Assembly (NCBI GenBank): GCA_009733575.1 | Contig: ML769546.1 | Location: 77,554-141,553, forward strand | DNA length: 64,000 bases | Direction of reading: 5' to 3' | Origin: Gymnopus androsaceus JB14 | Taxonomy: Eukaryota > Basidiomycota > Agaricomycetes > Agaricales > Omphalotaceae | The notes under the pieces: model-generated | Told to the model about the DNA's origin: nothing | What the model saw: only the letters and a program-made list of their open reading frames with translations | Database searches by the model: none | Made by a program: the position numbers and the translations under genes | In this document: positions 1-10,974 of the stretch, in pieces | Layout: the number at the start of each line of letters is the position of its first letter | How positions within the stretch are numbered: position 1 is the stretch's first letter

Positions 1-270
1 GATGGGATTCGATCCCACCCAGAAGTGCGTTATTATGTGAAGATACCCCTGCAAGCAACATACACGCATCATAGTGACTTTTTTTTGCATATTTATTTTG
101 CTTGGATTTACTTTTATGCATCATTTATGTAGGGTAGGGTATACACGGTAATAAATACTAGTACAGAACATATTCTACTATTGGATTTGTGAGCTCGTAC
201 GACTTTTGGTTCTAGGGTTGAGATAGGGCTGCAACCTATATCCTGACTTTATCAATATTCTGGTAGTTCC
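1..270. other. 3' flank of the first gene, no gene seen
   Basis: This is AT-rich sequence downstream of the minus-strand membrane-protein gene that ends at 271. No ORF of note is present. A T-arm-like palindrome at the extreme left edge does not fit a tRNA and was rejected. Confidence 0.5.
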
Positions 271-1651
271 TCAATGGAGCCACGCCGGTTTTTTCCCAGT
301 CTTTGTGTCGGGATGAACTATCAGCGATATCCTCGAAGTTGAGCCATCACCGTTCAACTGATCTGCTGCACCAATGGGACTCGGCGGAAGCACATTTTCC
401 ACTACTGCAGCCCTGCGTTGCTCCTCCAGCCTTCTCTGTGCCTCTGCCCGTTTCTCCGCCCTCGGATCTTGTACCACTTGCATCACATTCGACGCTCTCC
501 ATAAAGCGTTCTTGGCTGGCGGATCAATGAACGGACGGTTGTAGGGTACCAGTGGCTGGTCTACCCCGGGAGGACCGGAGTAGAAGGGATCCACTCTCGT
601 CGAGTCGGGATTGCGGAATGGAGTGGTGAAGAATCGTTGACGGATGCGGTGTTTGTAGCGGCGGCAGTAAAAGATGATGAATATGAGAGTGAGTACTAAG
701 CAAAGGATTCCGCCGATGATTCCACCGATTACTGCTGCGTGGTTCGGATGTTTCCCTGGAACGCTGCTAGGAGAGGTTGTGGCAGATACAGTGTTGGTGG
801 TTTGGTGCGAGGTGGGAGAGCCGGATGTCGATGTTGAAGATTGTGTGGGCGTTGGAGACAAAGAGTGTGCGGGCGTTGGAGAAATACCGAAAGTGGTTGA
901 AGCTTCTGTAGAAGAACTGGATAACGCGAGCAAATTGGTATCCACGCTATAATACATAAGCCTGGAATACGCAATGTGAAAAATCAAAGGCACCGACGTA
1001 TACTTTGCATAATCAAATTCGATAACTGTGGTTGTCTTCGTAGAGCCTGCTATCATAGTGAATGTGTGCGGAGTCTGGGCCAAATTGCTGAGAGATAGTA
1101 CGCTGACATTGTACTGTATAGTGAAAGAGTCGCCATCATTTATGAACGTCTGCGAGAGTGGTTGACCATCCAAGACAAAGGTCAAATCATAGGCCGATGT
1201 GTAAAAAAGATCAAGATTCGGAAGTATGCAATATACATCCAAAGTTATGCCTGTGAGCAGAGTGAAGAAGAAGGTTAGATTAGTACACCAAGTATCACAG
1301 TGACTTGAACATACCTGTGAAGTTGAATTCGATAGTTGAAGGCTGCTCTGTAGTGTATTGGGTACGGTCGTGCCAGCTGTTATTAAATGTTTTCGAAGCA
1401 TCAGGTTGGAAGTTGCACTGTGTTGAACAAGTAGCTCCTTGGTGCCAGGTCGAGGGGTCTGAAGCGTAATAAAGTGGCTGTATTCCAGTAACAGAGTCCC
1501 CGTACTGGTCATCAATGTATCTAGTCTCAATATCAGCAACGCTGGGCGTAGCGATTGCTAGTATGGCGCCGAGGAGAAGATTCAAGGAAGGTGGGATCCA
1601 TAAGGGAAGGAGGAGACAGTGTAGATTTCGAAACCGAAGTGCGGGGGCCAT
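271..1651 (-). CDS. Single-pass membrane protein of the basidiomycete RYIDDQ family
   Basis: Two exons, 1315-1651 and 271-1250, flank a 64-nt intron (1251-1314: GTATGT donor, CTAATC branch-like site, CACAG acceptor). They join in phase to give about 438 residues. Seen in order: a hydrophobic signal peptide; the ETRYIDDQYGDSVTG motif; paired Cys residues; FNFTG at the exon junction; LDVYC; LDGQPLSQTF; an HTFTM..FDYAKY block; a Ser/Thr-rich stalk (about residues 230-280); one transmembrane helix (VIGGIIGGILCLVLTLIFII) followed by basic residues; and a cytoplasmic tail with an Arg/Glu-rich helix. The layout implies a type I cell-surface protein with a secreted beta-rich head. I recognise the family only as an uncharacterised mushroom family and give no function. 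It is the least damaged of the five paralogues here. Confidence 0.75.
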
Positions 1652-2048
1652 TCGTGGAGCTAATCGTGGTCAGCACTGAGATAAAAGGGATTGAGTCATT
1701 AACGGCAGTACCTTTGAGCATGCGAGGCCGTAGAGCTCTGGGCTGACTTGAGCCAAGTAGTAATTCTCCTGATTGTTAGCATCGAGTTGCGGCCTCAGTT
1801 GTGCCTGAGGTTGAATCCGTAATCTCAATTATATCAGCTCGTTTCACATATTGCAGAATGGCCTTATTCAGAAAATTGGGGTTTCAATATGGACGTAAAG
1901 GAATGAAAGATGCAATGTTCCCACAGGTCAATGCTGAACCTCTTAAAAAAGATGCAGCCCAACTAATTAGTCTCAAGACTCAAGGCGCTATATGAGAAAT
2001 GTAAATATTATATGATCTAATATAATTAGGTAGTTTAGATATATTTTC

Positions 2049-3120
2049 CTAGTCGGAAACACTCGTATTAAGATGGTTTTCTGAATCGGTAGAGTTTAAC
2101 TCGCTGAAGCTTGGCGAAGGATGCAACTGCGTTTGCAACTCTTGTTGCGGTAGCTTCAGCATTTGAACTGATCTCTTCAGTTCGTCAAGCTCCATTTTCA
2201 GTTTAGCACTCCTTGCACTTGAGCTATGAACGAGTGTCGAAGCAGTCGAGAATGTGGTGACCTTCCGTTGTGAATTATGTGTCCGTGGCTCGTGCAACGT
2301 TTGCTGCTGTCAAGTACGATTTATAGGAAAGGGCTCTATCGCTGCTTCAGTATTATCAGTTTTCTGCCAAAGTGCAGTTAAGGCGAAGGGTTGGTTCCTG
2401 AAGCGGCGATATGCAAATAACATTGTGATGATCAGAACGAGAACAATTCCACCCAGAGTTACACCGACTGCAGTTGCAGCTGAGATGGTACGATCTTTAG
2501 GCCTCGCTGGTAAGGGGTGAGATAACGAGCTCGGAGTCATAGTCAAATTGCAGCGTATTTGAAGAATTCTCCCCCGTGGCCATAAGCATGGTGAATGTAT
2601 GGTGAACAGAGGCTAAGGAGCTCAACGAGAGCACACTGAAAGTGTACTGAAAGATGTTCGTGTAATCACTCTCGTGTTCGAATGTTTGCAAAAGAGTCTG
2701 GTGTCCAGATTAAAGGTAAGATTGTATGTCGTGGTAACAGTGTTGTTCGACAGATTTGGGATTACGCAAAAGACGTCCAGGGAAGTGCCTAGAAAGATAT
2801 AGTCAATACTCAAGGACAAATCAAAGCGAATACATACCGGTAAAATTGAACTGTACAGCTCTAGGATAATTATTTGCATCATATGTGGAAACACTACCCC
2901 GGTACGCCCGCTTTGCATCTAGACGGATGGCACATCCAGTGCATATCGATCCCTGTGCCCGTCCTGCAAAGTGCTCACATGTCGGTATCGCACCGCTAAC
3001 AGAATCTCCGTATCGATCATCGATATATCGGAACTCCGTTTGTGCTAGTTCAGTGAAGGGATACATTGCGGTCTTTAAAGAAAAAATGCGCAACTGGAGA
3101 GGCAGACATCATGGGGTCAT
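2049..3120 (-). pseudogene. Decayed RYIDDQ-family membrane protein (left unit, copy A2)
   Basis: Homologous to the gene at 271-1651, with AQTEFRYIDDRYGDSVSG, VQFNFTG, LDVFCVIPNL, SVLSLSSLASVHHTFTM, a transmembrane helix (VGVTLGGIVLVLIITMLFAY) and a coiled-coil-like C-terminal tail of its own. Defects seen: a TGA stop three codons after the likely start near 3120 (the right unit has CGA there); loss of one base near 2700, which shifts the frame before LLQTFEHES; another frame change near 2540; and an in-frame TGA at 2307-2309 between the helix and the tail. The frameshift near 2700 is shared with the right-hand copy, so it predates the duplication. Not expected to make a full protein. Confidence 0.75.
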
Positions 3121-3247
3121 TTCAACGATAGTACTGAAAGGTTTTGCATATTTTATTGATATAGGATCAAAGGCGATGTAATCTTTGAGATTTATTGAGA
3201 GACTGAGTCCCGGTCGACTCATGAATCTGGTAGCAATACCTGGAATC

Positions 3248-4397
3248 TAGGGATCTCCACCGTAACCGTATACGGTTACGGCCGTACAAATTACGGTATC
3301 ATACGGTATACTGTAGCACACAGCCCGTAACCGTACAATGGACCAAAAAAGGTGATACGGTACGGGTACGGGTATTTATACGGGTACGGTACGGGTAGTA
3401 CGGCCGTATAGTAAAGAAAAAATATAAATAATTTACTGTTACGTATCTACAGTGACTCGTAATGCATCCTCGAATGCTTTACGCTTCAATCTAAGTCGAT
3501 GCTTGTATAACATCAGCACCCGAATTGTCTCTGGCTTCAAGCATGACCGACGAAGTGAGATTGTATCCCGGCCCCAATAAGCAAATATGCTAGAGACCGC
3601 CACCAGTAATGGTAGAAGAAATATTGAGAATGCCGAAATGAAGAACAAATAGGGCGACCGAGAAATTGAATGCTTAGTGGTAGGCTGTAGAACACCACGC
3701 GTTTCACGGCCATTGCGATCTGTAAAAGTATGCAATTTTTAGCTGAATGTTGAGCAAAGTAAGTAAGAGAGATGAAGACATACTTTGAGTAATATGTTCT
3801 CGTGCGAAAGGTGTCATCGCGACACAACACAATTTTTTTGTTCAGACTGAGCTTTCTTTATAGGTATTGGGCTCGGCGTACCAGGGAACAGATCTATGTT
3901 TCGATTCGCCACTAGGCGGTACATGCAGGGTCAGGCTTCATTAATTTTCGATACACCGATGTAGGTTGGTCAACCTTGGGCATTTCCCTCAAATAGTGGT
4001 TGTAAACCTTTGCGGAATGATACAAGATAGAAAGTTTTCGCATTACAATGTAAAGGGCAATGTGGTATCAAAGAACTTATAAAAGCCATTGGAAAAATCG
4101 TTGAGCAATGGGCAGTTCAACTCCTGTGTCAACGCCGCCTGTGTCAACGCGCCCTGCACCATTTGTGCGCCACGCCCTTACTACATACAGAAAACCGCAA
4201 AAAAGTGGTCTGATTTTGGGTTTTTACGGGCCGTACATGACCCGTATACGGCCGTATTTGTACGGTAAGTGTACGGTATACTGCAGTGCCGCACCCGTAA
4301 CCGTAAATTATCTTCGAGATCCCTATACGGGACGGGTACGGCTACCCGTATACCGTACCCGTAAAGCCGTACTATACGGTTACGGTGGGGATCCCTA
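3248..4397 (-). mobile_element. hAT-superfamily DNA transposon, internally deleted
   Basis: A 1150-bp insertion present only in the left duplication unit. The left end TAGGGATCTCCACCGTAACC and the inverted right end TAGGGATCCCCACCGTAACC form terminal inverted repeats. They are flanked by perfect 8-bp direct repeats CTGGAATC at 3240-3247 and 4398-4405. The right unit has the uninterrupted site at about 7851. TAGGG-type ends with an 8-bp target duplication are hAT hallmarks. Both subterminal regions (about 150 bp) are packed with CCGTA/TACGG motifs, probably transposase-binding repeats. Only the last part of a transposase gene remains inside. Confidence 0.9.
3439..3735 (-). pseudogene. hAT transposase C-terminal remnant (dimerisation region)
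   Basis: The minus-strand frame contains LPLLVAVSSIFAYWGRDTIS followed by LRRSCLKPETIRVLMLYKHR. This matches the conserved hAT C-terminal block (ser/gly-GRDTISLRR..L.PETIR.L...K..LR). The upstream catalytic part is absent, and the conserved SVERVFS element before GRDT is degraded. Its position, antisense near the left end of the element, is where a transposase 3' end would lie. The element is therefore non-autonomous. Confidence 0.7.
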
Positions 4398-4803
4398 CTG
4401 GAATCCCGATTAATCAAGTTTAACCGCACCTCGATGACGTTCACATTAAAGCGTGCGTTAAAAACAGCCATCTACAGATGGCGCATAACAATGAGAACAA
4501 TGTGCTAGTCCAGAGATCAGAACGCAATTCGCATACCTTGCGCAGTTGAATGATGTCAACGGATCTAACCTTGACCAATGTAGTTTCAATCCTATCCTGA
4601 GGCCCCTCACGATTTGGCATAGTACAGTCTGTATGCATCAGAGCATATACTGGCAGGAGGAAGAAGGACATTATCAACGTGTAGAAACAAGCGGTTATTA
4701 TCATTGGTATACATACTAAGTACGAACATCCGAACCGTGACGGCGACGTTGAGGGCCAGTAGATGATGGTCCACATTAGATGTAGTACCAGGAGAAATAT
4801 CAG

Positions 4804-5886
4804 TCAAGACCTCTGGATAGTGCCAGACCTGATGCACAGGCATCTAAGTGTTCGGTCGGTTATTGCCCCCCTGCGGAATAAGGGGGATGGAGGATCCTGA
4901 TGCGCAACTTGCGCGTCAGGAAGATCGTAGTAAAAAGCGGGCGAGGGAATCGTGATAAAAGGATTGATTTGGAGGAGATACGTGCTCGAATTTCGCGGAG
5001 GAGTAGAAAAAGGGGCGAATCGTCGTTGTAAAGGATGTTTGCGCCGGCGACGATATACGAAGATCAGCACACTGCTAATCAAAACAAGAATAATAGGCCC
5101 GAGCACTGAGCTTATTGTTATTGGCAGTGATGTGTGCTTCGTAAGATGGGTGTTTAAAGCAGGCGCTGCAGTTGCAATACTCGAGGAAGCAGGTGCTGCA
5201 CTTGTAATACTGGACTCGGAAGCAGGTGCTGAACTCGCGGAAACAGGCGCAAGATTAACACTAGTAACGAATGAGCGATTAAATATGGCAAACTAAATAG
5301 AACTTGACTCAACGTGTATCTTGCATAGTCAAAGAGCAGCGTCGAGTCTGACAGTAGGCGAGGATACCTCTATGGTGAAAGTATGCAGGACCTGAGCCAG
5401 GTCAGTCAACGATAACACGCTGACATTGTAAATAAATAGATTTGAAAGATCACTCGAGTGTGTGAATGTTTGCTGGAGAGGCTTCCCGTCCAGAGAAAAA
5501 GTCAAGTCGTATGTCGATGCAATTGAAAGATCAGAGTCATTTGGGATTATGCAGTAAATGTCCAAAGAGATACCTGTGTCCAACTTGAATCAAAAGTGCC
5601 CGTCTCGAATAGGGAAAGAGCACAAACCAGTGAAATTAAACTGTACGGTTCTAGGACTATCGGTGGTATCATGTGTGGTATCATGCTAAGTGCCCTGAAA
5701 TGCCTGCTCAACATCTGGATCAAACGCACATCCAGAGCACATAGAGCCCTGCGCCCATCCGCCATATGTTCCCAATGCTGGTACCTCTCCAGTAGCTGAA
5801 TCACCATTCTGATCGTCGATATACCGCAATTCAGTTTGTGCAATCCCAGGCAAAGGAAGGAATGTAGACAGTAAAATGTTCGTCAA
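4804..5886 (-). pseudogene. Decayed RYIDDQ-family membrane protein (left unit, copy A3)
   Basis: Second paralogue of the left unit. A signal-peptide-like start (TNILLSTFLPLPGIAQ) leads into TELRYIDDQNGDSATG and a CSGC motif. A TAG then replaces the Trp codon of the family's WHD motif near 5692. Beyond the intron come LDIYCIIPNDSD, LDGKPLQQTF, SVLSLTDLAQVLHTFTI, a Ser/Ala-rich stalk with repeated 15-nt GCAGGTGCTG-type units, a transmembrane helix (LGPIILVLISSVLIFVY) and a basic tail. An extra C near 5347 breaks the frame after SSPTV. The right-hand copy lacks that base but shares the TAG. Confidence 0.75.
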
Positions 5887-6285
5887 GGAAAGCGTGCAAT
5901 AAAAGCGATTGCAGAGATGCGTTTCATAGAGAGCCAGGATGAATGCAGGGAGAAGATTAATAACTACTGAAAGAGTGAAAGGATGGGAGGGAGACCCAGG
6001 TAAGTAAAAAGAACGGAAGAGAAAGAACCAACATTTCTTTCAGCCGGCCAGGAGATATTCATCCTCTAGAGAGCAGAGTTGACGGTTCATCAGGCAGGAA
6101 GAAAAAACGTGGAAACCAACATCGAGATGGGCTCAACTAGCATCTTTGTTCTTTGTTATTGATCGCCAACGCATCGCCTACAAATTTGAATGGAGCATGC
6201 GGTAGCTATACCAGGCACGCAGGGATCCTTTCCTGCCCCTTTAATCAACAGCTATGCAGAGCCCTCTGATGCCTTCCTAATTACT

Positions 6286-6532
6286 TCAGAGGGTATGGTC
6301 CCACAGCCTATCCCGAGCTTCATCATTACCGAAATATCCCTTTTTCCCGATATCTTCACCGTACTTCCCAATTCTCCAAGCGCCAGGCGTCGAAGCTGTG
6401 TGGAGGATACCATTCAGAGAGTACTCCCCGCACTCCTCTATCGATAGCGGAAGATAAGAGAAGGGACTAAACCGGGAATTCGTAAGTGTAGCAATCACCC
6501 GAACAATGAACGTGGGTGAATCTAATCCAAGT
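6286..6532 (-). pseudogene. 3' fragment of an SDR gene captured in the duplication
   Basis: The frame encodes the last roughly 80 residues of the SDR gene at 9748-10710 (SRFSPFSYLPLSIEECGEYS, STPGAWRIGKYGEDIGKKGY, ending LWDHTL). It stops abruptly at the duplication junction 6532/6533, and no upstream exon exists. It is the part of the SDR gene that lay inside the duplicated segment, so it marks the right boundary of the unit. Confidence 0.85.
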
Positions 6533-6662
6533 ACCACAGGTCAATGCTGAACCTCTTAAAAAAGATGCAGCCCAACTAATTGGTCTCAAGACTCAAGGCG
6601 CCTATATGAGAAATGTAAATATTATATTATGTAATATAATTAGGTAGTTTAAATATATTGTC

Positions 6663-7733
6663 CTAGTCGGAAACACTCGTACTAAGGTGGTTTTCTGAAT
6701 CGGCAGAGTTTAACTCGCTGAAGCTTGGCGAAGGATGCAACTGCGTTTGCAACTCATGTTGCTGTAGCTTCAGCATTTGAACTGATCTCTTCAGTCCGTC
6801 AAGCTCCATTTTCAGTTTAGCACTCCTTGCTCTTATGAGTGTCGAAGCAGTCGAGAATGTAGTGACCTTCCGTTGTGAATTATGTGTCCGTGGTCGTGCA
6901 ACGTTTGCTACTGTCAAGTACGATTTATAGGAAAGGGCTCTATCGCTGCTTCAGTATTATCAGTTTTCTGCCAAAGTGCAGTTAAGGCGAAGGGCTGGTT
7001 CCTGAAGCGGCGATATGCAAATAACATTGTGATGATCAGAACGAGAACAATTCCACCCAGAGTTACACCGACTGCAGTTGCAGCTGATATGGTACGATTT
7101 TTAGGCCTCGCTGGTAAGGGCTGAGATAACGAGCTCGGAGTCATAGTCAAATTGCAGCGTATTTGAAGAATTCTCCCCCGTGGCCATAAGCATGGTGAAT
7201 GTATGGTGAACAGAGGCTAAGGAGCTCAACGAGAGCACACTGAAAGTGTACTGAAAGATGTTCGTGTAATCACTCTCGTGTTCGAATGTTTGCAAAAGAG
7301 TCTGGTGTCCAGATTAAAGGTAAGATTGTATGTCGTGGTAACAGTGTTGTTCGACAGATTTGGGATTATGCAAAAGACGTCCAGGGAAGTGCCTAGAAAA
7401 ATATAGTCAATACTCAAGGACAAATCAAAGCGAATACATACCGGTAAAATTGAACTATACAGTTCTAGGATGTTTATCACTTGCATCATATGTAGAATCA
7501 TGCCAACTACCCAGGAAGGCCTGCTTTGCATCTGGACGGATGGCACATCCAGTGCATGTCGACCCATTTGCCCATCCTCCAGAGGGCTCATATGTGGGTA
7601 TTGCACCGCTAACAGAGTCCCCGTACTGATCATCGATATATCGGAACTCCGTTTGTGCTAGTTCAGTGAAGGGATACATTGCGGTCATTAAAGAAAAAAT
7701 ACGCAACTGGAGAGGCAGACATCGTGGGGTCAT
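6663..7733 (-). pseudogene. Decayed RYIDDQ-family membrane protein (right unit, copy B2)
   Basis: Duplicate of 2049-3120. The start here is open (MTPRCLPLQL) and exon 1 reads through RYIDDQYGDSVSG and the WHDST motif. A CAG-to-TAG change near 7456 then stops it just before the FNFTG splice junction. The one-base loss before LLQTFEHES (near 7312) is shared with the left copy. The region between helix and tail has changed further (TGA plus a shift near 6910). The transmembrane helix and the coiled-coil tail are recognisable. Confidence 0.75.
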
Positions 7734-8321
7734 TTCAACGATAGTACTGAAAGTTTTTGCATATTTTATTAATATAGGATCGAAGGCGATGTAATCTTTG
7801 AGATTTATTAAGAGACTGAGTCCCGGTCGACTCATGAATCTGGTAGCAATACCTGGAATCCCGATTAATCAAGTTAAACCGCACTTCGATGACGTTCACA
7901 TTAAAGCGTGCGTTAAAAACAGCCATCTACAGATGGCGCATAATAATGAGAACAATGTGCTAGTCCAGAGATCAGAACGCAATTCGCATACCCTGCGCAG
8001 TTGAATGATGTCAACGGATCTAACCTTGACCAATGTAGTTCAATCCTATCCTGAGGCCCCTCACGAGTTGGCATAGTATAGGCTGAATGCATCAGAGCAT
8101 ATACTGACAGGAGGAAGAGAAGGACATTATCAACGTGTAGAAACAAGCGGTTATTATCATTGGTATACATACAAACTATGTAAGTACGAACATCCGGACC
8201 GTGACGGCGACGTTGAGGGCCAGTAGATGATGGTCCACATTAGATGTAGTACCAGGAAAGTATCATTCAAGACCTCTGGATAGTGCCAGACCTGATGCAC
8301 AGGCACCTAAGTGTTGGTCGG

Positions 8322-9388
8322 TTATTGCCCCCCTGCGGAATAAGGGGATGGAGGATCCTGACGCGCAAGGTAGGCCCCAGGAAGATCGTAGTAAAAAGCG
8401 GGCGAGGGAATCGTGATAAAAGGATTGATTTGGAGGAGATACGTGCTCGAATTTCGCGGAGGAGTAGAAAAAGGGGCGAATCGTCGTTGTAAAGGATGTT
8501 TGCGCCGGCGACGATATACGAAGATCAGCACACTGCTAATCAAAACAAGAATAATAGGCCCCAGCACTGAGCTTATTATTATTGGCAGTGATGTGTGCTT
8601 CGTAAGATGGGTGTTTAAAGCAGGCGCTGCAGTTGCAATACTCGAGGAAGCAGGTGCTGCACTTGTAATACTGGACTCGGAAGCAGGTGCTGAACTCGCG
8701 GAAACAGGCGCAAGATTAACACTAGTAACGAATGAGCGATTAAATATGGCAAACTAAATAGAACTTGACTCAACGTGTATCTTGCATAGTCAAAGAGCAG
8801 CGTCGAGTTGACAGTAGGCGAGGATACCTCTATGGTGAAAGTATGCAGGACCTGAGCCAGGTCAGTCAACGATAACACGCTGACATTGTAAATAAATAGA
8901 TTTGAAAGATCACTCGAGTGTGTGAATGTTTGCTGGAGAGGCTTCCCGTCCAGAGAAAAAGTCAAGTCGTATGTCGATGCAATTGAAAGATCAGAGTCAT
9001 TTGGGATTATGCAGTAAATGTCCAAAGAGATACCTGTGTCCAACTTGAATCAAAAGTGCCCGTCTCGAATAGGGAAAGAGCACAAACCAGTGAAATTAAA
9101 CTGTACGGTTCTAGGACTATCGGTGGTATCATGTGTGGTATCATGCTAAGTGCCCTGAAATGCCTGCTCAACATCTGGATCAAACGCACATCCAGAGCAC
9201 ATAGAGCCCTGCGCCCATCCGCCATATGGTCCCAATGCTGGTACCTCTCCAGTAGCTGAATCACCATTCTGATCGTCGATATACCGCAATTCAGTTTGTG
9301 CAATCCCAGGCAAAGGAAGGAATGTAGACAGTAAAATGTTCGTCAAGGAAAGCGTGCAATAAAAGCGATTGCAGAGATGGCGTTTCAT
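8322..9388 (-). pseudogene. Decayed RYIDDQ-family membrane protein (right unit, copy B3)
   Basis: Duplicate of 4804-5886. It shares the TAG that replaces the WHD tryptophan (near 9154). Exon 2 is cleaner than in the left copy: it stays open through SSPTVNSTLLFDYARYT and into the stalk. The transmembrane helix and basic tail lie at 8322-8567 in another frame. An extra base near 9380 places an upstream Met (MKRHLCNRFYC) in frame with the signal peptide. Confidence 0.75.
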
Positions 9389-9747
9389 AGAGAGCCAGGA
9401 TGAATGCAGGGAGAAGATTAATAACTACTGAAAGAGTGAAAGGATGGGAGGGAGACCCAGGTAAGTAAAAAGAACGGAAGAGAAAGAACCAACATTTCTT
9501 TCAGCCGGCCAGGAGATATTTCATCCTCTAGAGAGCAGAGTTGACGGTTCATCAGGCAGGAAGAAAAAACGTGGAAACCAACATCGAGATGGGCTCAACT
9601 AGCATCTTTGTTCTTTGTTATTGATCGCCAACGCATCGCCTACAAATTTGAATGGAGCATGCGGTAGCTATACCAGGCACGCAGGGATCCTTTCCTGCCC
9701 CTTTAATCAAGAGCTATGTAGAGCCCTCTGATGCCTTCCTAATTACT

Positions 9748-10710
9748 TCAGAGGGTATGGTCCCACAGCTTATCCCGAGCTTCATCATTACCGAAATATC
9801 CCTTTTTCCCGATATCTTCACCATACTTCCCAATTCTCCAAGCGCCAGGCGTCGAAGCTGTGTGGAGGATACCATTCAGAGAGTACTCCCCGCACTCCTC
9901 TATCGATAGCGGAAGATAAGAGAAGGGACTAAACCGAGAATTCGTAAGTGTAGCAATCACCCGAACAATGAACGTGGGTGAATCTAATCCAAGTGGCGTT
10001 CGAACCCACCCTGGATACGAGTGAGCGAGTGCAAGGTTGGGATAGTGTAAAGCGAATCCCTGAATAATTAAAAATCTAAGCGTACGAGCAGCGTAAATAG
10101 TACTTCAACTCACATCCATCATGAGGTCGTTATAAGTAGCAACTGCGCGTACAGCTGTCATCGTCGAACATTTCTTCAGCTCCAAGTCATTGACATCGAT
10201 CTTTACACCATTTCCAGCCGACAATACGGAAAGTACTTTGGCATCTTCGTTCTCTTCTCGCGCCTTCGATAAGGCCGGGGCGAGGTCATAAGCAAACTTC
10301 CATCGTCCATAATAAAACAACGCCAAAGTCCGATCAATTCCCTCCTCAGTATCCTCTTTTGTAAAATTCAAAACGCCGGGTGAAAGGACAAGGAAGTTGA
10401 CTTTGGAGTGACGGCTGAGGATTTCCTTTGTGGTGATTTGAATGTTCTTCATGAGCGTAGCGTCGCAGTGAAGAAACTCGTGTTTGGCGAAAGGTGATGT
10501 GGGACGAGGAAAACCCGCTATGATTTCATCGGCGGCAGCGCGATTACGGCCAACAAGGATAATGTTCGCGTTGCCTTTAGTATGACGAGCGAAAGCTTCA
10601 GCAATTCCTCGACCAATACCAGAAGTCCCGCCAACAAAAACAGCGACTGGGAGATAGGATGGAGAGAATTTGGCGCTGCGAGCTTTGATAACTGAGATGG
10701 CGGGAGCCAT
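9748..10710 (-). CDS. Short-chain dehydrogenase/reductase (SDR), copy 1
   Basis: Exons 10114-10710 and 9748-10059 flank a 54-nt intron (10060-10113), giving about 302 residues. Seen: the Rossmann nucleotide-binding motif VAVFVGGTSGIGRG near residue 25; an NFLVLSPG segment where classical SDRs have NNAG; VLSVLSAG before the active-site region; TYNDLMMD; HSYPGWVRTPLG; and PGAWRIGKYG near the C-terminus. The family uses NAD(P)(H), but the substrate cannot be told. YNDLM occupies the place where a classical YxxxK would be expected, so catalysis may differ or be lost. Compared with copy 3 (15151-16213) the second intron is precisely absent. The last about 80 codons lie inside the right duplication unit. 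Reading frame intact. Confidence 0.85.
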
Positions 10711-10974
10711 TGTAGTACGACGGAGTGGTGAAACATTGAAAGTCGACCTTTTAAGTTTATAGGTAGTACTTCAGGATCGGACGGTAAATCATCGCGCGCA
10801 TATCCGGATATACGGGTCATTGCGAATTCGTAAGCCAACCTCTCCGACTTGCTTCCGAGACTCGCGCTGGCTCAAGCGCTCAATGAAAAAGCACGATGGA
10901 GGGAAGAAATCGAGCGTTCTGAGGTGCCAAGAGAAAAAATGACAATTTCGACAACGATAGGAAGAAAGAATGGA

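Larger units (their letters stand above)
1921..6532. repeat. Tandem segmental duplication, left unit
   Basis: This stretch is repeated almost base for base at 6533-9994. It begins at CCACAGGTCAATGCTG and ends at AATCTAATCCAAGT, where it joins the next CCACAGGTCAATGCTG directly. Without the hAT insertion and one target copy (1158 bp) it is about 3454 bp, against about 3462 bp for the right unit. It carries two decayed RYIDDQ paralogues and the 3' end of the SDR gene whose full copy lies beyond the right unit. Confidence 0.9.
6533..9994. repeat. Tandem segmental duplication, right unit
   Basis: Near-identical to 1921-6532 but without the hAT insertion. Its right boundary lies inside the final exon of the SDR gene (9748-10710). 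This unit therefore keeps the original junction with the SDR gene, and the left unit is where the break is seen. Scattered single-base differences and small indels separate the two units. Confidence 0.9.

Noticed and set aside
1..30. T-arm-like palindrome GGGATTCGATCCC at the left edge
   Set aside because: Loop and stem positions do not fit a tRNA T-arm (the closing G-C pair and TTC placement fail), and the rest would lie outside the window.
674..952. Plus-strand ORF of 92 codons
   Set aside because: Shadow of the Ser/Thr-rich stalk of the minus-strand membrane-protein gene.
4108..4471. Overlapping ORFs rich in Tyr/Arg/Val on both strands
   Set aside because: They arise from the CCGTA/TACGG subterminal repeats of the hAT element, not from a gene.
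9990..10030. GTTCGAAC sequence resembling a tRNA T-arm
   Set aside because: It is the codons of SYPGWVRTP in the SDR gene copy 1, which reads continuously there.
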